A stretch of 64,000 bases of DNA from Rhododendron vialii (Eukaryota > Streptophyta > Magnoliopsida > Ericales > Ericaceae): positions 9,172,501 through 9,236,500 of the forward strand of contig NC_080560.1 of NCBI RefSeq assembly GCF_030253575.1. The letters are read 5' to 3'. Numbering within the stretch: the stretch's first letter is position 1; each line of letters begins with the position of its first letter. The translations under genes were made by a program, and so were the position numbers. The notes below the pieces were generated by a model that worked only from the letters and a program-made list of their open reading frames with translations, searched no databases and was not told the origin of the DNA. Below are positions 36,593 through 48,489 of this stretch, one piece after another.

Positions 36593-37513
36593 TGGTATAA
36601 GTTAGTCTTTCTCTATGCGCAATTTATTTTCAATTGCATTGTTATTTGATTCTAGTTGAGGTGTTTCTTCCCTTTTAGACCTTTTCTTGTATGTAGGTGG
36701 TAAAAGAACAGAAATTGCAAGGGTTTGACTGCTTGATCTAAGATCTTTGGTAGAAAGGATGGTATAAACTGGAACTGTGACTTTAATTGGCGATAAGCAT
36801 AATGGTATGGAGATTGAACGTTGTTTAACCAGATAATTAGGATGTAGCAAGATCTGCTAACTGACTGGCATTATTGCTCTTTTGCTTGATACCTAACCTG
36901 GCAATGATTCTAGGATTCTGGTGCTTTTGAACACAAAATGAAGAGTTAGGGTTCAGCTATGTCAATGTGCAATTTATGGTGCCATGTGTGATATATGACA
37001 CATGCGACTCTAATTGTGGTGGTAAGGATCAGTTGAGGTCTAAACACAGTAGAAATTTTTTAGTTTTGAATGGATCCTAGGGTGATTGTTTGGTAATCTG
37101 TGATGTGTTGCAAGGACAAATAACTCACGTGGCAAAATGGTTTTAGACAATGTTGGTTGACCATAACTTGTTTGGCAATCTGTAATGTGTCTGGACAGAG
37201 TTGAAAATTTACTTTGGATTGGATACTGGGGTGATTGTTTCGGAATCTGTAATGTATTGTGAGGACAAATAACTTGCAGGGAAAAATGGCTTTATATAAT
37301 GATGGTTGAGCATAACTTGCCGTTGGACCACCCTTCTCTTGTCAATGTTGGAACCATGATTTCTTCTTATGGAGGCCGAACTAGGGGAACAATTTCTCAG
37401 CTAAGATTTTGAGAAAGGCATTTTATGGCTTGCCTAATGAAAACAAAGCATTAATGCTATGTGAAGAATGCGACTTAGTGTTTTTCTTGATTGTAAAGTT
37501 CAAGTAATGTGTG

Positions 37514-37887
37514 CAGGGACGTAATCAGAATTTCATATATGCAGGGGTCATAACGCAATAACAAAATTTTAGAATTTTAAGGCTCAGGGGTATAGAAAAA
37601 GTTTAATGTCTGTTAAATTAATACCCAATAGAGAGAAAAATTTAGGTGATTTGGTGAGTTTTTCTTTTCGTGTATGAGAGAGATGAGTGATGGACCTGTT
37701 ATCCATAAAGGAGAAAGAAACGTGCGAGAAAGTGGTCCAAGTTTGTAACTCCTATCTAAGTTCTTTCGTATATTACAAATTACCAAGATGTTAAGTCTTG
37801 TATGTAAAAAATCTAAGGTAATTATAGGTGTTTCTCAAATTGAGGGTAGCCGTGGCCCCTGGTAACCAACCTTTGGTTACGTCTTTG
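37514..37887. mobile_element. hAT-type MITE (374 bp, 8-bp TSD) in A' intron
   Basis: Left end CAGGGACGTAATCAGAA; right end (reverse complement) CAAAGACGTAACCAAAGG. A perfect 8-bp target duplication AATGTGTG flanks it (37506-37513 and 37888-37895). It is absent from the corresponding gene A intron, so it inserted after the two copies separated. Confidence 0.85.
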
Positions 37888-38701
37888 AATGTGTGCTTAT
37901 GTTTAATTGTTAAGCCCATTTGTTGGAGTGGTATACATGAAAGGCCAACTTGGCCAAGTAAAATTGATTTTACAAGACAAGAGACTTTTAAAAAAGCGCT
38001 CAGAATTTGAACCCAAAACCAATTGTGCTGACATATGCATGATATGCAACTTGTTCATGTGTCTTTTTAACTTGTCTTGTACAATCTTTGCTGTATTAAA
38101 GAGGGCTATTTGCTGCATTGAGAAAATGAGTCTTTGTTAAGTTTTTTTTTGGTTGAGTGCTAGCTAGACAGACATTAAATAGAATTGCGATCTAAGATTG
38201 CTCGAGTCGCAACTTTCGCGGATGGCTTCCTTGATTGTGGATATTTAAGTAGGACAGTGCAGTTGAGGATTGGAATTTTATAGGTCACTAGAAAGTCTGT
38301 TAACCATCTTTTGCATTGGCTGGTCTCAGTGTGAGGAGACATGCAGAGCAATGTATGACTTTCACAGTATTTCACTGTTCAATTTGCAAGCATAGGAAAG
38401 GAAACTTTATGTCAAATTAAAATTTAATTTCTCAAGTACTTGAAATAATTGAACATATTTTGCAAACAGAGGTAGGAGAAAGAACAAGGGTGGGGTGGGT
38501 TTTTTTCCTTATTTAGCAACACGATTAATTATGAGTCATTTGATCTCTAATTGATTGTTGTACTTATTAACCACTGAATGATCTCGAGTACTCTTTCAAG
38601 CTTACTAATGTCTCTGATTTACATGAATCAGGTGAAAGATAACTTCACATATTTGGTTATACTACCAGGTTTATCTTTTAACATATTCATCATAACAACA
38701 G

Positions 38702-39289
38702 GCCGTTGTATCAAAAGATTGTCTCCCTAAGAGTTTTGTATTTCACAACCTCAACTATTTGAGACTATATTCACGGTATACAAAAGCTGATTTGCTTGGC
38801 ATTGCCGTATTACTTGAACTTTCACCCAAACTTGGAACAATGATCCTAGACCATGATCATAAGCTCAGTGAAGAGGTAAGTGCTTTACCTTAATTGTGTC
38901 AACTCAGTTATTTTTTTCATGTGTAGTAACAACATTAGTCTGAAAGATTTGTCTTCTCTAAATCACAGATTTTTGGAGGGAGCATATCTGAAGAGTTTGA
39001 GAGGATCAATTTCATCTTGCCCAGTTTGCGGCAACTTAAGCTAAACTGCTATTGGGGTGCAATGGATGAATTACACTTTTTGAGACTTGTGCTCAAAAGC
39101 GAAGTAGTCTTAGAAAGAATCGTACTACGTCCTGTTAGATTGGATGGGAAAGTTATTCCAATAGTTCTTGCCAAGCAAAGTCAAGGATTTCAAGTTGTTC
39201 AGGGTTCTTTTCCTGGGTGCAGCCTCCATGTTTGTCAAGGATTGGATGTCTACCAAGGAATGGAAACATCTTGTTTGTTCTGGAAGTAA
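38702..39289 (+). pseudogene. detached exons 2 and 3 of F-box copy A'
   Basis: Exon 2 (38702-38875, 174 nt) and exon 3 (38969-39289) align with the gene A exons, with intact acceptors (CAACAG|GCCG, CACAG|ATTTTT) and donor (GAAGAG|GTAAGT) and no stop until the same terminal TAA. Exon 3 is one codon shorter than in A. They are cut off from exon 1 by its stop and weakened donor, so they are probably untranslated. The frame is still open, which means the exon 1 lesions are recent, or that RNA-level repair or an alternative first exon is used. Confidence 0.7.
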
Positions 39290-39749
39290 GAAACTTAGTT
39301 ATCGTTGTCATAGTGCATATAACTATCACCTTTCTCTGTGTTGCCAGCTTGTAACTTTCTTGGTGAACCAGTTTTATCCTGTTTCCAATTTCTATCAGTT
39401 ACAACTTACAAGTCCAATACTGGGTGAATCTTACCATTTGACGACTTTTCTTATGTCGTACTCTTTAAGATTACAAGCCTTGGGTGTGGTTCTTTTTCAA
39501 TGTAATTCTTTTTGATCGGTGAGCTTGACATGTTGCCTGCTTTTGCATCTCATTATAAGGACAAGTATTCAACTCCGTCCTTGCACGGAGGCTCTCTTTA
39601 TGAGTTGTATTTGTGTTTGTTGTGGTACCTATATGCTTGTGGACGTTTTTTAGACCTTCTTACAAGACGTGTTTGATGAAATTCTCATAATAACTGTAAC
39701 TTAACTTGGTGCTTACTGGTTGATTTGCCTGGAGGAATCAAAAACACCA

Positions 39750-41540
39750 AAGACAATTTTCACTTTATTGTTTCTTTGAAACTTTCTTGTGACTTGCTAG
39801 ACATTCTTCAGTTTTTGGAGGAATCAACATGTATAGGCAACTTCTCCTTCTGCTCTAAGTGCATCCGGCAATGTCACGATGAAACTGACTCCTCCTTCCC
39901 CGTATACTACTACTGCTTCCCTTTATGCATACTCCGAAACGGCACAGTACGATCTTTGTGACTCGAACGGTGCAACCTCAATCTGCTGAGGAATAAACAA
40001 TTCAAGTCAATGAATGGGATTGTTCTTTAGCAGATCCATTTGACCGATGAGACGATATCGGATCTTGTTTCAGTATGTTTGAACATTAAGACTCTGAGTA
40101 TAAGGCAGTGTGAAAGGATGAAGAATGGGAAGATATCTTCGGCGAGGCTTAAAAGCTTGGGGCTATGGCAATTCAAGTCCAACCAAGGATCGGTTTAGAT
40201 TTGTGCTCCAAATCTCTTGAATTTGACCATTCTTTTTCCTTTGAGGTTGGGAAGTATGTAATGGAGGACTCTGCTCTTGAAGAAGCACGTGTTACTTGCA
40301 TTTCCAGGGCGGAGAATTACCGCTATTGGAGAAAGATTGTGAGGTTGCTCAGAAATGTGAAGCGTTTTCAGGTTCAGAACTGGTGGTATGTGCACTTTAT
40401 TTGCAATTGCTTTATTGTTTGATTCTAGATGAGGTACTTCTTTTCTTTTCGGCCTTTTCTTGCATTGTAATTTGTAGGTGAAAAAAGAAGAAGAAAAGAA
40501 CAGCAGAAACTGGAGGGTTTTGGATCAAAACAAGAAACTGCAGGGTTTGACTACCCGAGCTAAGATATTTGGTAGAAAGGATTGAATAGACTGAAACTAT
40601 GGCTGGAACTGAGTGAGAAGTCTAATAGGGACCAAGATTTTGTGCTAGCTAGACTGAGAGTCGGAGTCCTAGGACTCAGCATGGACTGCTGGCTAATAAC
40701 AACTGAAATCACTCTTTGCTTGATGGCTCTATGATTCTGGTGCCCGTTGAATGCAAAGTGAAGGGTTAGCGTGGGGGCAGGAGTCAGTTGAGGTCTAAAC
40801 ACGGTATAAACTTACTTAGGAATGGATCCGGGTGTGATTACTTTGGAACCTGTGATGCAAATAACTTGCAGGGTGGTATGGTTTTTAGATAATGATAATA
40901 CAGTATGCTATTCGACAGTTTCAGTCTTGTGAAATTGTGGAAGAAACATTATGAGATCTGTCTCATGCTTGCATTGTGTAACAGTCACAATCTACATATG
41001 CACGAGGCCTGTTCTTGAAATGGATTGTCATAACCTCCCTGTGCCCGATGACGTATCATGCCGTTATGAGGGTAGTAGTTGGAATTGGAAACTCTGGTAG
41101 TAATAGGGAGGTTAAGACGTGCGTTCGGGCTTTCTTTTGGGGTTCGGCCTGGGTTCGGAGATCGTGTTTAAGTTGCTTTTATAGAGGCTAGATTGAGAAT
41201 CAGAAAATGTCTTTGCTTAGAAGAATTTTTATTCGAGATTAAACAGAGGGAGAGCTTACTCATCGGAATTTTCCGTCGAGTGCTGGCTAAACAGAGATTA
41301 AATAAAAATGGGATCTAAGATTGCTCGGCTTTCTCGGACGGCTTCCTTGATTGTGGATATTTCAAGTAGAACAGTGCAATTCAGGAAAGGTACTGTATTG
41401 GTTACTACAGAGGCTGTTAACAGAGGAAAGGAAAATTTATTTGAAATTAATTATTTTTTGGACAATTACTCGAAATAATCGTATATTTTGCAAAACAGAG
41501 GAAAGAAAAAGCACATGGCAGCAGCTCTTTAGGTTTTGGA
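39750..41540 (+). pseudogene. decayed third A-type F-box copy (A'')
   Basis: From about 39,750 to 40,395 the sequence matches the second half of gene A exon 1 ('ctccgaaacggcacagtacg', 'aatatcggatcttgtttc'-like, 'tatgtaatggaggactctgc'), ending QNWWY. Several stops and frameshifts interrupt it, and the F-box itself is missing. From 40,396 to about 41,540 it continues with the A-type intron ('ggatctaagattgctcgg', 'ttccttgattgtggatattt' also at 38,190-38,250). Exons 2 and 3 are absent, so the copy ends abruptly. Confidence 0.75.
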
Positions 41541-42960
41541 TAAAAAAGTTAGGTTGACTTTTTTGCTTGTCTTTATTTAAAAAAATATATATCGTATTTT
41601 GTTGTTTTGTGTTAAATTTTTGTAGATTATTGATTCGTCTCAACGAGAGAAATCAAAAAAATATAAAATTTTGATCGAAACTCTAAAGTATAAAAATTTT
41701 GATTGAAACTCATAAATTTTTGAATAAAGACAAAATAAGTTACAAAAATTAGGAGTTTCGATCAAAATTTTACTTTTTCAATTACTCTCGTGACAAAAGG
41801 TTGATGCATAATTAATGACTGCGGATTTTTTTTAAATAAAAACAAAAAAGAAATAAACTTTTTTATCCAAAATCACTTTGCTCACATAGGAAAACACAGA
41901 AGAGGACAAAACATACGTTCTTGATTTTGTGTGGAGGTATATTATTTCCCTTGGTAAAAACACCAAACCAAATCCTGTGTACTACTTGCAATTAAAAATA
42001 AATAAATCCAGACACTTGAGTCATAAAAAAAATAGGTTTGGACAAAAATAGAAACTCGTATAGTAGTTTTCTTCGATTTGAGCTCTCAAAATCCATGCCA
42101 TTGTTGAATGGAGAGGAAACGGGGCTCCAAACGAGCCCTCCTTCCACGAATCCACGGTTGAGTAACGATTTTGGGGTAATTGATGGAGAGATTAGGCGTG
42201 ACCAAACAGAAAAACGCTCTGCCTTCTCTCTACTCCCTCTCTCTAAACTTTTCTCCAAATGGGGTTTGTGCTTGGGGGATGGGGCTGCCGCCTCTCACCT
42301 CCCCCTCCCATCTCCAGCCGGCCACCCTCCTCCGCCACGCCACCTTCTCTTAACCCGCTCTTTTGCCAAGAAAATTCTGCACATCCTGTAATTTGGTGGC
42401 TAATTTGTTATTTCTGGATGTGGACCATGTGGTTGACACTTACGAGACACTGCTCGATATGTCTCCACCTCATTTTCTTTTACTAATTGTGGACTCCCTA
42501 GATGATATGAATTATGCAGCGAAAGCACTCAAACATCGTTCTAGTTACCAGAAAGTAATATTTGAGATGAACTACAAAGTAAAAATGTAAGAGGTGATAA
42601 TCAGCTGAGTCCTGTTCAAGGAGGATGGAGAGGTGGAGTAGAATACCAAGTGTTAGTTTTTTTTCTTTTTAATCCGCCAAAACGCCCCTCGCCAGTCAAT
42701 TTGGTGACTGGCGATCGACTACGTGTTCGGAGCAAGTTAACTGGAGAACCATTTAAGTCCTATAATGGATTACCTCAATATCAGCCGGTGGTATTGAAGT
42801 AGCTGCTATTTTCTACGGTCGGTTTCATCGAATCGTAGTTGCATTATAAATATTCCACTTAAAACTGTCCAATTTTGAAAATGCTTAGCTATCATTCTCT
42901 TGGAATAGAATGATCCCAGATTGCTTTTATGTCATTCCTAATCCTTTAGAACTGTTGCTA
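41541..42960. other. unassigned DNA separating the decayed A-type and B-type copies
   Basis: AT-rich in the first half. A C-rich patch at 42,270-42,360 (CCCCTCCCATCTCCAGCCGG) resembles transcribed leader sequence but leads into no recognisable gene. The frames at 42038-42391 and 42363-42590 match no family I know. Confidence 0.4.
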
Positions 42961-43010
42961 ATACTATTTAAATATTGCATAATCCTTTCTCATGTGGTCG
43001 TTATTTGAAG

Positions 43011-43640
43011 CTTCTAGCTCATCAATGGAGATCTCTTCTGAGAATCTTGTATTCAACCACCTCACTTCTGTGGAGCTGCTGCTGCACACTGGCTGTACAA
43101 CATATGATCTACTCGGTATAGCTGCATTGTCGGAGTGTTCCCCCAACCTCGAGATATTGATTGCCGTTGATCTTTTTCGAAATCGACGAAGATGTGAGTT
43201 TCTTATCGCCATCCGGAAATGAAGATATAAAATGTTAACCTAGTGAAGACAATTTTGTTGATCCACAAGGCCACAACTTTAGTCCTCCCTGATTGGTCAT
43301 TTAACTAGGCTCTACTGCAACGGAAGAACCAGTCGCGTATCGATTCGGTGTTCACCCACTTTTGCAGCGAGTGAACAACATCAGACTTTATAGTTTGCTG
43401 GTTAGAACTGATTTTACTCCATGTTTCAGGAGAGCTTATCAGAGGAGATTCTTAATGGAGCTATTAAACTCAGCATGCCAAGTCTCAGGCAAGTCAAGAT
43501 GAAAAGTTTCGCAGGTTCACTGCTTTAGTTGAATTTCGTGAAGCTATTGATTGAGCAACGGGTGCTCTTGGAGAAGATTATAGCGGTGGCGGAAGCCGGT
43601 GAGAGCTCGGTTCTGCCGATAAGACCTCCTCCATTGTAGA
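43011..43640 (+). pseudogene. decayed B-type F-box copy (exons 2-3 only)
   Basis: Exon 2-like 43011-43193 matches gene B exon 2 (MEISSENLVF, TYDLLGIAAL) but has a 2-base insertion near its start and a 1-base insertion before its donor. Exon 3-like sequence from 43430 (ESLSEEILNG, SMPSLRQVK) has TAG in place of CAG. Beyond gene B's stop site this copy reads on in frame (AEAGESSVLPIRPP) to a TAG. No exon 1 or F-box was found upstream. Homology with the gene B 3' flank continues to about 44,290. Confidence 0.78.
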
Positions 43641-44817
43641 TGAAATTTTATTTGTTTTTGTTAAGGAAATATAATCCCACATTGCTTGGGAGTGGAATGG
43701 GTGATCACTTAATAACATCTGGAACCTCTCCACTTATTGCCAATTAGTTTTGAGATGGATATAAAGTTTCCACAGTTTTAATTGAAAATAGTTCTTTTCA
43801 TCTTTCTTTTTTTTTTTCCCTCGGTTGGTTTCTTGAAATATATTTTTCGAGAGAGTGATTCATCGTTGCCATTGCATTGTCCAAAGTCCAATCTTGCAAA
43901 ATCTATGCTCCCAAGAAAGTGAAAAAGAATGAAGTTCAAAATCTCGTTTTCTCTGATATCTTAAATTTTAACCTTTTCTCTTCTCTTTTTTTACTTTTTC
44001 AAATTGTCTTGACAAAAGAATTGATTATTTTTTTTTAAAAATTAGATCGCTCAGGTAAGATTTTAATTTTATTAGCTTCCTTATTACGAAGCATCGTGAT
44101 ATTAATTTCGTATCAATATGATCGTTGTTGCATTGAAGATTTAAGATTTTTTAAAGGTTAGAAATAGCTACACCGATGGACCTCCCATACTATTTTCTGA
44201 TATGAGGGAAGAAATAAAAAGAACCATAACGCAACAAGGTAAATAAATTCTCATAACTCCTCTCAGTAATGCAAAGTAAATACTACGCTATTAAAGTATT
44301 GTCATTTGGTGCCCGCCTTTTAGCGCCACACATTTTGTAGGATCCACATGTATAAACTTCACAATAATATATGGTGATGAAACAATTTCGAAACATCATG
44401 TGGCAACCTCCCAGGTCTAAAGAGCGCCTAATAATTTTCGTAGTAGGGCGTGGAGTTTTACCATCTGCATATCGATCTATAAATAATTATCCAGTCTCTC
44501 CTAAGCACCTCGCTCCACTGCCACAAATTGACGTGGTGTTCATACATTTAGTATCCAAATCGACAATTTGACACGGTAATAGAGAAGCCTGGTACGCGGG
44601 GGCACTGAGTAATTCCTTCATTATCTTCTAGTATTACTTCTCCGAAACCAAAAGTCTACGTTCACCGTTCAACATTCACCGCTCCCTCCACCGCTCTCAA
44701 TCTTACCGTCTAAAAGTTTTTTTTTTAATTCGGACCATTAATTGCCTAGACGGATGGTGAAATATCGAGCAATGAATGTTGAGTAGCGGACGTAGCACCA
44801 CTGTCTCCTAAATCATG
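43641..44817. other. 3' flank of the decayed B-type copy, then intergenic
   Basis: From about 43,860 to 44,290 it is the inverted homologue of 27,960-28,640. The stretch at 43,660-43,830 ('atataatcccacattgcttg') resembles the 5' end of an LTR but has no found partner and is missing from the gene B side, so it may be an insertion. Nothing else recognised. Confidence 0.4.
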
Positions 44818-45052
44818 CTCCATCTGTTCCAAAATAAGTAACCTTTTTGGAACTCTGTGTCATTTTAAAATGCTTATATCTTTCGATTTATGAAATTTTA
44901 TGATTTTGAAAACTTCGTTTAATAGAATTAATTGAAATCTATCAAATAAGATCTATATTATATATTTTTTAATATTAAAAATATTAAAATATATAAGTAA
45001 TTGAAAAAGACACACTTTCCCAAAAAGATCATTCATTTTAGAACGGATGGGG
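44818..45052. mobile_element. Stowaway-like MITE (235 bp)
   Basis: Left CTCCATCTGTTCCAAAATAAG; right (reverse complement) CCCCATCCGTTCTAAAATGA. TA follows the right end and a mutated TG precedes the left. Typical Stowaway ends, non-coding interior. Confidence 0.7.
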
Positions 45053-45084
45053 TACGCAGTAATTACTCCACAATCTTATCATTA

Positions 45085-45919
45085 GAGTATTAGCAGTGGA
45101 ATAAGTAAATGTGAATAATCAAAACATGCCATATCAGATTTTGATTATTCATTTAGAGGTTGCTAAAGTTAGCAATGTTAAATCTCATATTGATTATTTT
45201 TTGCCCATAATCAAAATCAATGGGCCCTCCAAACTTATTCCCTTCATTTCACGCATATTTTTTGAAAAAGCGGTATTTGAAGGAAAAAAAAACAGTTTAT
45301 GTTAGAAATAGTTAAAAAAAAAAAGTTTTTCGAAACAAAAAATAGTTTTTCAAAAAACACACTTTGTTCACTTAAAAACTGTAAATACAATTTTGAGAAA
45401 TTTTGAAAGAATTATATTTACACAAATAGTTTTGAAATTTTAAAAACTATAAATACAGTTTTTTAAAAATAGATTTTGTGTAAAAAATAATTTTCTATAA
45501 AAGAGTTTTGAAATTTCAAAAACAGATTTTTGAAAAACACTTTATTTACTTATAGTTATTTAAAAATTTTGAAAAAAATTATATTTTGTAAAAAAAAAAA
45601 GTTTCTGAAAAAAACCAAAAAAAAATATTGAAAGTTACAGTTTTTTTAAATTAGTTTTTGAAAACATTGTTGAGAGAGAGGGAGAGAGAGTGAGAGAGAA
45701 AATGGAAGAGAGAAGGTTTTTGTGTAATATTGATGTATTTGATTAAGAGATAAAATTTGGTTATTAACAAAATATTGCTAGTTTTGATTATTGAAAAATT
45801 AAAATTTGATGAGTTGTTAAGAGGTTGCAAAGTTTAGTTATTTCAATATGAACACTTTTTTTATCCAACATTACTAACTTTAACTTTCTTTTGTTTTGCT
45901 TATTTCACCGTGGATGCTC
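45085..45919. mobile_element. Harbinger/Tourist-like element (835 bp), low-complexity interior
   Basis: Ends GAGTATTAGCAGTGGAATAAG (left) and GAGCATCCACGGTGAAATAAG (right, reverse complement). TTA flanks both sides (45082-45084 and 45920-45922). The interior is almost only A/T with many degenerate copies of 'tttgaaattttaaaaactat' (45,300-45,650) and a GA tract (45,671-45,700). No transposase frame. Confidence 0.65.
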
Positions 45920-46267
45920 TTAGGACGTCAATTGAAAGAAGCGGCAAAAATAAGAGAGGCCCCACATGACACGTCAAGTCTATCTAGCCATTCAGGTGCG
46001 TATCACCACGTGGTCCCTCTCCTTGGTGGACCAGATTGTGCCACGTAAGCAAATCTGAATCTGCTCACCATTGGATGACACGTGGTAGTAATTAACTGAA
46101 GTTGCTCTTAGAGAGAGAGAGAGAGAGAGAAATATCCAGCACCGAACCGAACCTCGGAAACAACAACCACCACAACTCCCCACCGAACGTCTTTGTCCCC
46201 TCGCCAGCTTACACCTGTCACTACATCCCGCCATTCGCCAGCCTCGGATTCTACACCTTTCACAATA

Positions 46268-46438
46268 GAGAATAAATTATTTACACCACGGGTGGAAACA
46301 TTTGTTTCCTCCAAATCAATTGTATTGCGCAACGTCGTCATGTTTTATTAATTGGGATCACTGTTTTTACACGTGTCGTGATGCAACTGATTTGGAGAAA
46401 ATAAATATTTACACCAGCGGTATAAAAAATTTATTCTC
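46268..46438. mobile_element. Mutator-type MITE (171 bp, 9-bp TSD)
   Basis: Arms of about 70 bp: left GAGAATAAATTATTTACACC, right (reverse complement) GAGAATAAATTTTTTATACC, both running into TCCAAATCA.TTG. A perfect 9-bp target duplication TTCACAATA lies at 46259-46267 and 46439-46447. An (AG)n tract lies 130 bp upstream. Confidence 0.8.
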
Positions 46439-46447
46439 TTCACAATA

Positions 46448-47495
46448 TATACAGGGAAATGATTTTACTACTTTTTTTTTTTGTTAATGACACTCCTCTG
46501 CAAATGTATTTTTGCACAAAAAATACAATTACAAGGAAGTAAGGTTAACAAAAAAAGGAGTGGTAAAATCAATGGCCTACATACGCCCCGGATTCCTAAA
46601 ATGACAACTAAATTTTGCCACCATAAAAAGATTAGCCTTTCAAGCGCGAGAGCGGGAGCGCACGCAATCGCTTGTAAATGATACATGTCTCAAAGTATAG
46701 TAAAATTACTAGAGCAATGATTGAAAACGAAAGTGAAATGCTTTCTAAGAATTATTTGAGCCTCCCCTCAATTCTTTTGTTATGATTACTTTATTCTGTA
46801 AGTTTGTATATACAAAATCATGTAAATAATTAAATCCTTAAAAAGAACGTGTCTGGATATATTCAATTAGGGAAGAGATTTATGGAGGGATGGAAGAATA
46901 AAGCTAAGAGAAAATCTATGAGCAAATCTTCCAGACACAACTGAGTTCGGAACCGTTCGATATTGAGTGTGGGACCACGTGCATCAAACGGCTTCAGACG
47001 CAATTGCACAATTATTAGTTGAGCAAGTATTACTTTTGAGAAAAATATCCAATCAACATTTAAATCCACCTTGGAATTTTTTTCCCATTCATTTCTCATT
47101 CAATAGTATTGGGGCCTTGTTTGATAAATTCGTTGAATTAGATAGGATTAGTAAGGAGATGAGATTAGGATGAGATTCGTAAAGAGATGTGATTGGGATG
47201 AGATTCGTAAAGATATAAGATTATGGTGTGAAATTCGTAAAGAGATGTGATTAGTAATACTACGTTTGTTTCCCATGCGTAGAATAGGATTGGAAGATTC
47301 GTAATATTACGTTTGAGCTTCTTTTAATCATGTGCGTTTATTTTCTATTTATTCATTCAACTCTCTGTTTTTTTCGTATGTAAAATAAAATTAGCGAAAA
47401 AATAATGGTGTAAGTTTATGGATTTGTGGGTAAAAAATTAAAATCCATAAACAATGGTGTAAGTTTATGGATTTGTTATTTTTTTTGGTAAAAAA
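46448..47495. other. intergenic with short direct repeats
   Basis: No gene. At 47,150-47,260 'gagattcgtaaagagatgtgatt' recurs three times. At 47,402 and 47,452 a 50-bp segment beginning AATGGTGTAAGTTTATGGA is tandemly duplicated. Confidence 0.5.
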
Positions 47496-47514
47496 TTAAA
47501 CGGTCTTGCTATTG

Positions 47515-47667
47515 TTTTTTTTTTGCTCGGCTAAAAGAAATTTCATAGAACTCGAAAGGTTACATCGAGGGGGGAAGGTTGAGGAGCGAACATGCTCAAC
47601 TCAACTGGGGAAAGGGAAGACGATAATCATCCAGTTAGAAGTTGAATGATAATCGTCAAAACAAAGG
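47515..47667 (-). mobile_element. short non-LTR retroposon fragment with 19-bp TSD
   Basis: Inserted between perfect 19-bp target duplications TTAAACGGTCTTGCTATTG (47496-47514 and 47668-47686). The insert starts with a T-run on the plus strand, so it is an A-tailed retroposon in minus orientation. The 150-bp body is either a SINE or a 5'-truncated LINE end. No coding sequence is left to tell which. Confidence 0.8.
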
Positions 47668-48095
47668 TTAAACGGTCTTGCTATTGTTAATCCACTAGGC
47701 TGACGATAAGCACACTAGAAGACAAGAAAAATACATATTTTTGTGTATTTTTTACACTATTTAATACACATTCACACACTTACTATCGTCAACTCATTAA
47801 ACTGATTTTAGAATTTTTCAAAATTAAAAGAATGCGATCGAAAACAACCGTTCAAAAAGATTTACCAGAGAAAGTCCACCTGTCCTTTCCATAGTAGTAC
47901 TTCTTTTTTTTTGTTATGTCGGAAATTAAAAGTATAGTAGTACTTTTGTTATTGTCATTTTATGAATTGCTAAAACAAACGATCAGTGTCACATCTGAAT
48001 GATGTCGTTTGGGCAAAATTAGTATAAATTTGAGTACAATGGAATATAGGCAAAATGTAAATTCGAGTACAATCGATTATACTCATATTACTTTA

Positions 48096-48489
48096 TGCGT
48101 AACTCTATTGACACAGACAAAGCGTGCATAGATTGTGCACTGATTTTAATGTGGGGTTCACTACGGGTCTCACACAAAAAATCTGAGCCGTTCATTAGAT
48201 TTAAAACACTTTTTCAAAGGCTCTCGTGAAAAATCAATTCAATCCGATGTCTATAAGTACTCGATCTAATCATATAAGTTTTCATTTAGGTTCGAAGTTG
48301 AATGAAAAGTTAGATGATTAAATCAAGTATTTATAAGTATCGAATTGAGCTGATTTATTGCGGAGGCCTTTGAAAAATATTTCAAATTTAATGAACGATT
48401 CGGATCATTTGTGTGGAACCCGTAGTAGATCCCACATTAAGATCTGTGCACAATATGTGCCCCTTTGTCTGTGTGAATAGCACCTCTCA
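48096..48489. mobile_element. MITE family X, copy 3 (394 bp)
   Basis: Ends TGCGTAACTCTATTGACACAG (left) and TGAGAGGTGCTATTCACACAG (right, reverse complement). The arms share GTGCAC, 'gggttc', 'gtctcacacaa' and ATGAAAAGTTAGATGATT with the copies at 15458 and 33646. TACTTTA flanks both sides (48089-48095 and 48490-48496). Confidence 0.8.

Noticed and set aside
42363-42590. Frame encoding a 75-residue peptide with an acidic-hydrophobic pattern
   Set aside because: No recognisable family, no splice partners, and it lies in DNA between two decayed F-box copies.
43660-43830. Possible LTR start ('aatcccacattgc')
   Set aside because: No matching 3' end or target duplication could be found.
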